Shown: positions 1 to 5,558 of the stretch, in pieces
Layout: every line of letters starts with the position of its first letter
Position numbering within the stretch: the stretch's first letter is position 1
Source: Thiotrichaceae bacterium
GTDB lineage: Bacteria > Pseudomonadota > Gammaproteobacteria > Thiotrichales > Thiotrichaceae
Reading direction: 5' to 3'
NCBI GenBank assembly: GCA_027030285.1
Contig: JALVFC010000034.1
Span: 1 to 5,558 of the forward strand
DNA: 5,558 nt
Notes under the pieces: model-generated
The model's input: only the letters and a program-made list of their open reading frames with translations
What the model was told of the DNA's origin: nothing
The model's database searches: none
Translations under genes and position numbers: made by a program

Positions 1-1280
1 TGAACTATATGGGTCGCGTGCTCATTAATACTTACAGCGTCTATATCAAACCCAAAGAAGCACTCTGGCGTGACATACACCACCTCTATTTATTAGCCTG
101 TGAGAATAAAATAGAACACCAGACCATTCCCGAAAAAGACAAGGTTGAATACAGTAGCCAAACCATCGAAGACTACTACAAGCACATCAGCCTGCTTGCA
201 CTGTCACGCCCCAATACCGTTCGCCTGGGTGAAGTTTCACGACTGGATCGTTTCTTCCGTCAGGTATTGAATGATGTTGACATCCATACAGACACCACCC
301 GCCCCAAAGGTAAATACGCCCACATCGCCATGCTCAATAGTGATGAACCGCCTACGCTCATGCCTGTTGCAGAGTTACTGCATTCCCCCACGATACGTTT
401 ATTCGACATGAGCAAAACCCTCGGTATGCTGGAGCAGTTTGCCAAAGAAACTGAAGGAAAGAACCTCGCCTCCAACGATATTTTCCCCATGCTCAACCAT
501 AGCCTGGCAATCCGCCTGATAGACTCATTGAGCGAAGTTAAAAACCGTCGTTTCAAGCGCTTCCCCCGCGATGACCAAACCCCCGTAGTGAGCCATTTAA
601 GTAATATTGTCAAGGTCATACGTATTGAACTACAAAACTCGGACAGTAGCGAAGCCTTCGATGAAGACGAGCTGTTTGAGGAAATGATCTACGGAGAGAA
701 AAGCGCCAGCTCCAGCCCCTGGGCAGCAACAGATACACAACAACAACTGGAAGAGACAGAAATTGAGCTGCGCTCCTGGCAAATCCAGAACAGCTGCTCA
801 GAAGGTTATGGCCTACGCTGGAAAGACAAAGATCCTTCCGGGGTCAGAGTCGGCGAGCTTATCGCCATGCAAGACCCGGCTGACGATATGGAAAACTGGC
901 AGATTGGCACAATTCGCTGGATGGAATACGCACAGGAAAAAGGCTTGTTTACCGGCATCGAGCTGTTATCACCACGCGCTTTGCCCGTCACCATCAAGCA
1001 GGTCAGCAACCGCAAACTCACCCAGAAACTGCCTGTAGATGGTCTCATACTGCCAAAAATTGAAGGTCTCAAGGAAAAACCCTATCTGGTACTACCCGAT
1101 TATATGTTCGCCATCGGAGATATTCTGGAAATGAAACTGGTTAATCGCAATGAGACCGTCGAAATTATCAGTATTAATGAAGGACAGGGAGCTTTTGCTC
1201 TGTGTGAATATATCGCCACAGTAACGAAAGAGAGCGAAACAGTGAATGACACCTATAATGATATCTGGGAAGCGCTATAA
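1..1280 (+). CDS. PilZ-like domain protein, 5' end outside the window
   Basis: The reading frame is open to the left edge (first full codon at base 3) and stops with TAA at 1278-1280. The first ATG (base 9) has no ribosome binding site in view, and the protein begins inside what looks like an alpha-helical domain, so I read this as the last ~425 residues of a longer protein. Numbering from that Met: residues 1-170 are mostly helical. An Arg-rich stretch (RRFKRFPR, 180-187) resembles the RxxxR half of a PilZ c-di-GMP site. Residues 257-330 look like the PilZ beta-barrel: NSCSEGYGL at 261-269, then VGELIAM, a GTIRW strand and GIELLSPRALPV. The usual (D/N)xSxxG motif reads NSCSEG here, with Cys at the Ser position. 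About 75 residues separate the two half-motifs, more than in a compact PilZ domain. No signal peptide or membrane helix is visible. A c-di-GMP-responsive cytoplasmic protein is inferred from fold-like features; ligand binding is unproven. Confidence 0.62.
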   Translation, partial: NYMGRVLINTYSVYIKPKEALWRDIHHLYLLACENKIEHQTIPEKDKVEYSSQTIEDYYKHISLLALSRPNTVRLGEVSRLDRFFRQVLNDVDIHTDTTRPKGKYAHIAMLNSDEPPTLMPVAELLHSPTIRLFDMSKTLGMLEQFAKETEGKNLASNDIFPMLNHSLAIRLIDSLSEVKNRRFKRFPRDDQTPVVSHLSNIVKVIRIELQNSDSSEAFDEDELFEEMIYGEKSASSSPWAATDTQQQLEETEIELRSWQIQNSCSEGYGLRWKDKDPSGVRVGELIAMQDPADDMENWQIGTIRWMEYAQEKGLFTGIELLSPRALPVTIKQVSNRKLTQKLPVDGLILPKIEGLKEKPYLVLPDYMFAIGDILEMKLVNRNETVEIISINEGQGAFALCEYIATVTKESETVNDTYNDIWEAL

Positions 1281-1322
1281 CAGGTTTCAGTCATCTTCAC
1301 GCATATCGCTGAAGCAATCCGT

Positions 1323-3302
1323 CTAAAACTCACTGTAGCTGAGAATGGACTGCTCGATCTGCTCAACCTTTGCTTTGGTTTCCATCTTCCGGCGATATTG
1401 AGCCTGACGTTTTTTCTGTAACTGGCGCCTTTGCCACTCTGCTCTCTGGCGTGCCAGCTTTTGCTTTTGCGCCCATTCTCTTTGATACTGCTGCCTGCTT
1501 TTATGACCAGGATTCTTTCTTCCGGATTGACTCCAGTTTCTCTTTTTGTTCCTGTTTCGATTGTACTTTGCATGCTTTGCAGCCCATTGTGCCAGATAGT
1601 ATTCTCTGCTCCTACTAGGAGCTGGAGTGGGAGCGTGCTGCTCCTGCCTTGTCTGGTTTAATGCTATTTGCTGTTGATCATTTTGTGGCTGATCAGTCTC
1701 TACAGCCACTTCCCTTTTTCTTGCGGGGCGCTGCCAGTCGTTTACACTCCAGAATGTCGTAACAGTACCAGTTGAGGGTACTGGCACAGCACCTGAGTAT
1801 TCGAGATAAAAATCAGTGGCTGCGACTGAAGCCACTTGCTTTGTGCTTTCTTCCTGCTGCGTATTTTCCTCTGTGACTAGCTGAGTATCAACAAACCCAT
1901 CTTCTATGAATGATGTTTCTGCTGGCAACTGTTCATTCATACTTTCTGACAGCGGTACTGCCTGATCTTCATCTTTAGATACAGAAGATATAGTGCTGGC
2001 TAAAGCATCCGTTATAACATCCTCATCAGTAGCAAAGTCCTCATCGTAAGCATCTTGACTGTTCAGATACATGGAAACACCACTGCTGAAAATAATAATT
2101 AGCAGGCTTGCCGTAATCACATGAGGAAGAAAACGCTTAAGTCGAGAACGGGATACAGGCTCTGGGATCTGGCTGATAGCATGAAAATCAACATCATGCC
2201 TGGTACTTGCTTCAGGCAGTGTCACACCTGATATAACAAGATCACTGGATTGTGACCTGGCAGGTGTTGTTATGATAGTGATTTCATCCTCATCGACAGG
2301 ATTATGCTGACTCAACTGTTTTTTATCAGGCAGCTGGTCAAGCTCATCGCAAAGATGCATTTCAGACTCTATTGGAATACCCAGCTCCTCACGCCATTCC
2401 GTCAAACTTTGCGGGCGATCCACTGCCTCAATACTCAAGGCATGATCAATAGCATTCAGGAACTGCCTGGAAAATAAATCATCCTGATATACCAGCGTCG
2501 ATAGCGGCACCAGAGGATCACTTTGCTGTTCTGCAACACTCATTAATCGCGAGATGGAAGAGGCGGGTGTGACTTTGCTTATCAGCAGGTACAACAAGGC
2601 ACCAATGGCATAAATATCTGTCCACGGTCCCTGTGTTGAATGAGTAAAGTACTGCTCACTAGCTGAAAAGCCCGGCGAGATATTTACCGAGTTGGCAACA
2701 GCTTTTTTTGATACTGAGTCATAATGATCAGAAAACGTAATCAGCGGATTTTCTTCATCATGCTGAACAAGAATACTGGTTGGATCCAGGCTACCATGTA
2801 TATGCCCCGCAGCATGAATCGCCTGTAGCCCGTCCAGTAATTTAACCAGCATGGACTTTAACAGCTTTTCATCAAAATCCTGCTCTTGAGCATACTGCTC
2901 AAGTGTAACGCCTGGCTTATACTCCACCAGCCGATAGGCCGTGTTATTATCCTTGAACCCGGAAAGTATTCCCGCGATACAGGGGTGAGAGACCCCCATA
3001 TACTCGTGGGTATTTTCAACAAAAGCCTTCAAGCCTTCACGAAATTCGTCAAGATAAATTTCAGAGCGTGGAATAATGGCGGGACTGCTCTGATCTCGTC
3101 GTACAAATGCTCGGGGGAAGTATTCTACCAATAGTCTATTCTGATCAGTTTTACTGTCAGAGCTGTGGTCACTGCTCAGTGAAACGAGATAGGTAACACT
3201 ATAATCATCTGTAAAAAGTGTTTCCAGTATTTGATAGCCACGCAAAACATAGCCCGCAGGCAGAGTCAGCCCTGCGCTTTTATGCTGTTGTAAACCAGAC
3301 AT
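1323..3302 (-). CDS. Membrane-anchored Ser/Thr pseudokinase with charged periplasmic tail
   Basis: A 659-residue protein. Residues ~18-308 align by eye with bacterial Hanks-type kinases: EYFP after beta-3 (60-63), a REG helix with a candidate alpha-C Glu89, HPCIAGIL (106-113), an activation-loop end GFSASEQY (211-218), GPWTDIYAIG (225-234) and DRP (295-297). The catalytic positions are gone: the Gly loop reads LFTDDYSVTYL (29-39), the VAIK Lys is Val59, HRD reads HGS (169-171), the catalytic-loop Lys and Asn are Asp173 and Ser176, and DFG reads TFS (189-191). Phosphotransfer is therefore unlikely; a scaffold or sensor role is inferred. A polar linker (310-385) precedes one membrane helix (~391-413). 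SRSRLKR before it and acidic residues after it place the kinase-like domain in the cytoplasm. The outside part is acidic (418-487), then basic and rich in Gln, Arg, Lys and Trp (~566-645), probably helical. ATG has a weak GGGG site 7 bases upstream. It is probably monocistronic and converges on the PilZ-like gene. Automatic annotation may call it an active kinase. Confidence 0.8.
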   Translation of the reverse strand: MSGLQQHKSAGLTLPAGYVLRGYQILETLFTDDYSVTYLVSLSSDHSSDSKTDQNRLLVEYFPRAFVRRDQSSPAIIPRSEIYLDEFREGLKAFVENTHEYMGVSHPCIAGILSGFKDNNTAYRLVEYKPGVTLEQYAQEQDFDEKLLKSMLVKLLDGLQAIHAAGHIHGSLDPTSILVQHDEENPLITFSDHYDSVSKKAVANSVNISPGFSASEQYFTHSTQGPWTDIYAIGALLYLLISKVTPASSISRLMSVAEQQSDPLVPLSTLVYQDDLFSRQFLNAIDHALSIEAVDRPQSLTEWREELGIPIESEMHLCDELDQLPDKKQLSQHNPVDEDEITIITTPARSQSSDLVISGVTLPEASTRHDVDFHAISQIPEPVSRSRLKRFLPHVITASLLIIIFSSGVSMYLNSQDAYDEDFATDEDVITDALASTISSVSKDEDQAVPLSESMNEQLPAETSFIEDGFVDTQLVTEENTQQEESTKQVASVAATDFYLEYSGAVPVPSTGTVTTFWSVNDWQRPARKREVAVETDQPQNDQQQIALNQTRQEQHAPTPAPSRSREYYLAQWAAKHAKYNRNRNKKRNWSQSGRKNPGHKSRQQYQREWAQKQKLARQRAEWQRRQLQKKRQAQYRRKMETKAKVEQIEQSILSYSEF

Positions 3303-3577
3303 GGAGACACCCCATCATTATTGTAACGAGCATCCCCAAAAATATTGATCGATTTGATTCCATGCAACGCAATACTAAAGCCGAGTGAGAGAACTATTTA
3401 AAACTCTTCAATCGAAATGTAGCAGCACAATATCAGAAATGCCCCGAATATTAACTATCACTGATTATGCTGGTTGATATATAAGCATGTCTAATAAAAA
3501 TTAATTATTGCAAACCACATACTTACCTATGAGTAGTTTTCCCGGTTTTGAAAAAGCAATCACACAGAGGCAATCGT
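3303..3577. other. AT-rich intergenic region between aroC and the pseudokinase gene
   Basis: This 275-base gap follows the aroC stop and precedes the pseudokinase start, both on the - strand. Besides the candidate promoter at 3339-3367 it shows no open frame with a ribosome binding site, no tRNA-like structure and no strong hairpin followed by a T-run. Termination of aroC is therefore unclear: it may be Rho-dependent, or the transcript may run on into the pseudokinase gene. A small direct repeat GCAATC occurs at 3556-3561 and 3570-3575, without obvious meaning. Confidence 0.6.
3339..3367 (-). promoter_or_regulatory. Candidate sigma70 promoter for the pseudokinase gene
   Basis: Read on the - strand, a -35 box TTGCAT (3362-3367) is separated by exactly 17 bases from a -10 box TATTTT (3339-3344). 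Transcription would start near 3331, giving an untranslated leader of about 29 bases before the ATG at 3302. It is the best-spaced promoter in this AT-rich gap. AT-rich DNA gives chance matches, so this remains a prediction. Confidence 0.45.
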
Positions 3578-4666
3578 CTAATGCAAATCCGGCAAGTCAG
3601 TTGTAACATCCATATTCTGCGCACGATGCCGCAGTACATGATCCATCACAGTAATTGCCAGCATCGCTTCACATATTGGCGTTGCCCGGATACCCACACA
3701 AGGATCATGCCGCCCTTTGGTAATAACCTCTACAGGCTCACCCTGCAGATTGACTGTCTTGCCAGGCAAACGCAAACTGGAAGTTGGCTTAAACGCAGTA
3801 TGCACTACCAGATCCTGCCCCGAGGAAATACCACCTAATACACCACCTGCCTGATTGCCCTGAAACCCGTCTGGCGTGATCTCATCACGGTGCGCCGTAC
3901 CTTTTTGATCGATACAGCCAAAACCCGCACCAATCTCAACACCCTTTGCGGCATTAATACTCATCATGGCATGCGCAATATCCGCATCCAGGCGGTCAAA
4001 AACCGGCTCACCCAATCCAGGCATCATGCCTGTAGCAATAACTGTAATCTTCGCGCCCACAGAGTCACCGGATTTGCGCAAAGCATCCATATAGCTTTCC
4101 ATCTCAGCCACTTTTTCTTTTTCAGGGCAGAAAAACGGATTTTTTCTGACTTCATCCCAGTCAGTCAAATCAGCTTTAATCGGCCCAAGCTGCGATAAAT
4201 AACCTCTAATTTTGATACCATATTTTTCCAGCAGGTATTTCCTGGCCACAGCACCAGCTGCCACACGCACCGCAGTTTCCCTGGCAGATGAGCGCCCTCC
4301 TCCACGATAGTCCCTGAAACCATATTTTTTATAATAGGTATAATCTGCGTGCCCAGGTCGAAAACGATCCATAATGTCCGAATAATCCTTGGAGCGCTGA
4401 TCGACATTTCGAATCAACAATGCAATAGGGGTACCCGTTGTCTTGCCCTCAAACACACCAGAGAGAATCTCCACCTGATCCGGCTCCTTGCGTTGTGTGG
4501 TATGCCGACTCGTGCCCGGCTTGCGTAAATCCAGATCCGTCTGGATATCCGTCTCACAAAGCTCCATCCCCGGAGGACAGCCATCCACCACACAACCAAT
4601 TGCAGCACCATGACTCTCACCAAAAGAGGTCACTGTAAATAATTTTCCGTAGCTATTTCCCGACAT
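3578..4666 (-). CDS. aroC: Chorismate synthase
   Basis: AroC converts 5-enolpyruvylshikimate-3-phosphate to chorismate, the last step of the shikimate pathway. It is a cytoplasmic enzyme of a family that forms homotetramers and needs reduced FMN. From the chosen start the protein has 362 residues, the normal bacterial length (about 360). The three family signatures are intact: GESHGAAIGCVVDGCPPG (16-33), the RGGGRSSARETAVRVAAG block (121-138) and RHDPCVGIRATPICEAM (319-335). Both conserved active-site histidines are present (His19 in GESHG, His106 in RPGHADYT). I chose the ATG at 4664-4666 because MSGNSYGKLFTVTSFGESHG matches the usual N terminus and a GGGA site lies 7 bases upstream. A TTG start at 4714 would add 16 atypical residues and run into pgpA. 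It lies 14 bases after the pgpA stop, so the two are very probably cotranscribed. Nothing suggests decay. Confidence 0.97.
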   Translation of the reverse strand: MSGNSYGKLFTVTSFGESHGAAIGCVVDGCPPGMELCETDIQTDLDLRKPGTSRHTTQRKEPDQVEILSGVFEGKTTGTPIALLIRNVDQRSKDYSDIMDRFRPGHADYTYYKKYGFRDYRGGGRSSARETAVRVAAGAVARKYLLEKYGIKIRGYLSQLGPIKADLTDWDEVRKNPFFCPEKEKVAEMESYMDALRKSGDSVGAKITVIATGMMPGLGEPVFDRLDADIAHAMMSINAAKGVEIGAGFGCIDQKGTAHRDEITPDGFQGNQAGGVLGGISSGQDLVVHTAFKPTSSLRLPGKTVNLQGEPVEVITKGRHDPCVGIRATPICEAMLAITVMDHVLRHRAQNMDVTTDLPDLH

Positions 4667-4680
4667 GCTTTTTTCCCAGG

Positions 4681-5163
4681 CTATTTCCAAAAATACGCTA
4701 TGACTTGCAAACAAATTAGCGCATAAAATCCAGCAATAATATCATCCAGCATAATTCCCAGACCACCTGCGACCTTTTTATCCGCCAGATTAATCGGCCA
4801 GGGCTTCCAGATATCAAACACCCGAAACAACACAAAGCCAATAGCAATCCACTTCCAACCCGCAGGCGCAGCAATCATGGTAATTAAAAAACCAGCAATT
4901 TCATCCCAGACCACACCTGCCGGATCATGCAAACCCAACATCCTTGCCGAAGCTCCACACAACCAGATACCAAACACACTAATAAGTGCCACCAACAGCA
5001 GATACCAGGGCAACGCCAACGGCTGCATCAGCAGAAAAATGGGAATCGCAACCAAAGTACCAAACGTACCCGGTGCAATGGGAGACAAGCCAGAACCAAA
5101 GCCAAAAGCCAGAAAGTGAGTGGGCGAACTAAGCACCTGCGCGCAGAGTGTTTTCTTTTCCAA
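4681..5163 (-). CDS. pgpA: Phosphatidylglycerophosphatase A (TTG start)
   Basis: PgpA dephosphorylates phosphatidylglycerophosphate to phosphatidylglycerol at the inner membrane, the last step of PG synthesis. The 160-residue protein is slightly shorter than E. coli PgpA (about 170). It carries the family landmarks: GSGLSPIAPGTFGT (23-36), DPAGVVWDEIAGF (80-92), FRVFDIWKPWPI (113-124) and GGLGIMLDDIIAG (133-145). The acidic residues in WDE and LDD are the likely metal and phosphate site. Hydrophobic stretches near 36-48, 52-70, 89-115 and 141-157 fit an integral membrane protein. The start is TTG (5161-5163). No in-frame ATG occurs before residue 46, a TGA sits two codons upstream, and AGGA lies 6 bases before the TTG. 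The nearby ATG (5168-5170) is out of frame and soon meets a stop. thiL, the common upstream partner of pgpA in proteobacteria, is not adjacent here. aroC follows after 14 bases. Confidence 0.93.
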   Translation of the reverse strand: MEKKTLCAQVLSSPTHFLAFGFGSGLSPIAPGTFGTLVAIPIFLLMQPLALPWYLLLVALISVFGIWLCGASARMLGLHDPAGVVWDEIAGFLITMIAAPAGWKWIAIGFVLFRVFDIWKPWPINLADKKVAGGLGIMLDDIIAGFYALICLQVIAYFWK

Positions 5164-5169
5164 GTGTCA

Positions 5170-5173
5170 TCCT
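5170..5173 (-). promoter_or_regulatory. Ribosome binding site of pgpA
   Basis: AGGA on the - strand lies 6 bases before the TTG at 5161-5163. It supports TTG as the real start, because the frame has no ATG near the N terminus and the only other early start, GTG at codon 10, has no such site. Confidence 0.6.
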
Positions 5174-5196
5174 GTCGTTAATTGAAGACGATGCGA

Positions 5197-5348
5197 AACT
5201 ACTCAGCGTAATTATACGCAAGGCGGTAAATTATTGATTATTAGGACTTCGGCAGCAGGGATACTACCGTAGAGCTTACAGGGATGTACCTACATCGCCC
5301 TAATAATCAATAGCTTATCGCCTCCGCAGTTTATCACGCTGAGTAGTT
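5197..5348. repeat. Palindromic intergenic repeat element (MITE-like)
   Basis: Two long arms face each other. The outer 13 bases AACTACTCAGCGT (5197-5209) return as a perfect inverted copy at 5336-5348. The inner 25 bases at 5221-5245 return inverted at 5299-5323 with 3 mismatches, including 14 identical bases ending at the loop. The segments between outer and inner arms (5210-5220 and 5324-5335) are poorly matched. The 53-base centre (5246-5298) has its own small palindrome, GATGTA-CC-TACATC (5283-5296). Transcribed from either strand it would fold into a long hairpin. It encodes no protein. The nested symmetry and intergenic position suggest a non-autonomous mobile or dispersed repeat; no clear target-site duplication is seen at its borders. 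It separates pgpA from whatever lies upstream. Confidence 0.75.
5211..5216 (-). promoter_or_regulatory. Candidate -10 box for pgpA-aroC
   Basis: A perfect TATAAT is read on the - strand, placing a transcription start near 5204 and a leader of about 41 bases before the pgpA start. No good -35 box is seen 16-18 bases upstream (sequences such as AATCAA). A TG pair lies one base further from the box than an extended -10 would require. The box sits inside the left arm of the palindromic element at 5197-5348, in a segment that differs from the right arm. Confidence 0.4.
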
Positions 5349-5424
5349 ACGGCGATGCAAAAAATCCGCAACACCTTAGCATATCAGCACTATTGACTAA
5401 ATAGATGTCTGCCCGGAATCATCG
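5349..5424. other. Intergenic stretch with no recognised feature
   Basis: Between the palindromic element and the possible gene remnant I see no open frame with a ribosome binding site. A T-run read on the - strand (A-run at 5359-5364 on +) lacks a convincing GC-rich stem, so I do not call it a terminator. Confidence 0.4.
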
Positions 5425-5478
5425 TTAATCTGTCGCACGCACCACCAGCACATCCACACCAGGAGCCTGTCCGAGAAC
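5425..5478 (-). pseudogene. Possible 3' remnant of a truncated gene
   Basis: On the - strand a frame ends with TAA at 5425-5427 and reads VLGQAPGVDVLVVRATD before the stop. This GC-richer stretch looks like real coding sequence, and DVLVVRA resembles the last beta-strand of universal stress protein (UspA-type) domains. Upstream the frame becomes AT-rich and unprotein-like (Cys and Lys runs) and hits TAG at 5536-5538, so no complete gene exists. Either a gene has been cut near 5460-5480, or the match is chance. The family assignment rests on about ten residues and is weak. Confidence 0.22.
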
Positions 5479-5503
5479 TAAGTTTTTCAAAACACAGCAA
5501 CAA

Positions 5504-5542
5504 TATATAGTGTTTTTTTTAAGCACGTGGGACCACTATATA
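5504..5542. repeat. 9-base inverted repeat around a T-run
   Basis: TATATAGTG (5504-5512) returns as CACTATATA (5534-5542). The 21 bases between them contain eight T residues and the hexamer palindrome CACGTG (5524-5529). The AT-rich stem makes it a poor intrinsic terminator. It could be an operator-like site or part of an insertion-sequence end whose body lies to the right of the window. Confidence 0.4.
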
Positions 5543-5558
5543 CTGATTAAAATTTTTA

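Noticed and set aside
260..619. 119-codon open frame antisense to the PilZ-like gene
   Set aside because: It is a shadow of the sense frame; the sense protein has a coherent domain structure and the antisense translation has none.
1281..1322. Inverted repeat TTCAG / CTGAA between the convergent genes as a bidirectional terminator
   Set aside because: The stem is only 5 bases with a long loop, and no T-run follows on either side.
3536..3560. TTTTC / GAAAA-type hairpin after aroC as terminator
   Set aside because: The stem is short and AT-rich and lacks a GC core, so it would not be stable.
3556..3575. GCAATC direct repeat as the start of a repeat array
   Set aside because: There are only two 6-base copies with an 8-base spacer and no further units; this is expected by chance.
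4165..4638. Open frames on both strands within aroC
   Set aside because: They overlap a well-conserved enzyme in other frames, have no ribosome binding sites, and their translations look compositionally random.
4667..4714. Longer aroC start at a TTG (4712-4714) adding 16 residues
   Set aside because: The extra residues do not match the family N terminus, the start would overlap pgpA by 34 bases, and the ATG at 4664-4666 has a ribosome binding site and gives the usual length.
4877..5181. Two + strand frames across pgpA
   Set aside because: They are antisense to a clear pgpA, low in complexity (Gln, Lys, Thr, Pro rich) and without initiation signals.

Overview
The window looks like a chromosomal segment of a gammaproteobacterium of moderate GC content. 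The evidence is a typical proteobacterial chorismate synthase, a proteobacterial PgpA, and a PilZ-type protein of a style I associate with gammaproteobacteria. I cannot place it to genus. There are four protein genes, one repeat element and a doubtful gene or IS remnant. There are no RNA genes, no CRISPR array and no complete mobile element.

Left part (1-3302): a convergent pair separated by only 42 bases. On the + strand is the 3' part of a PilZ-like gene that enters from outside the window, so its true start is not visible. On the - strand is a 659-residue membrane protein. Its N-terminal domain has the fold landmarks of a bacterial Ser/Thr protein kinase, but the Gly-rich loop, VAIK lysine, HRD aspartate and DFG aspartate are all replaced. 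It is therefore best read as a pseudokinase. One membrane helix follows, then a periplasmic tail that is acidic in its first part and strongly basic in its last part. This is the most unusual gene of the window.

Middle (3303-3577): an AT-rich intergenic stretch with a good sigma70-like promoter for the pseudokinase (TTGCAT, 17 bases, TATTTT) and no convincing terminator for aroC.

Right part (3578-5163, - strand): a two-gene unit, pgpA then aroC, with 14 bases between them. pgpA (phosphatidylglycerophosphatase A) starts at TTG behind an AGGA ribosome binding site. aroC (chorismate synthase) is complete and has all family signatures. The two enzymes belong to unrelated housekeeping pathways, phosphatidylglycerol synthesis and the shikimate pathway, and probably just share a transcript.

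Right end (5164-5558): no complete gene. It holds a roughly 150-base palindromic element with 49-50 base arms. The left arm carries a perfect TATAAT that is the best candidate -10 box for pgpA-aroC. Beyond it lies a short stretch that may be the 3' end of a broken gene or the edge of an insertion sequence, and a 9-base inverted repeat around a T-run at the window edge.
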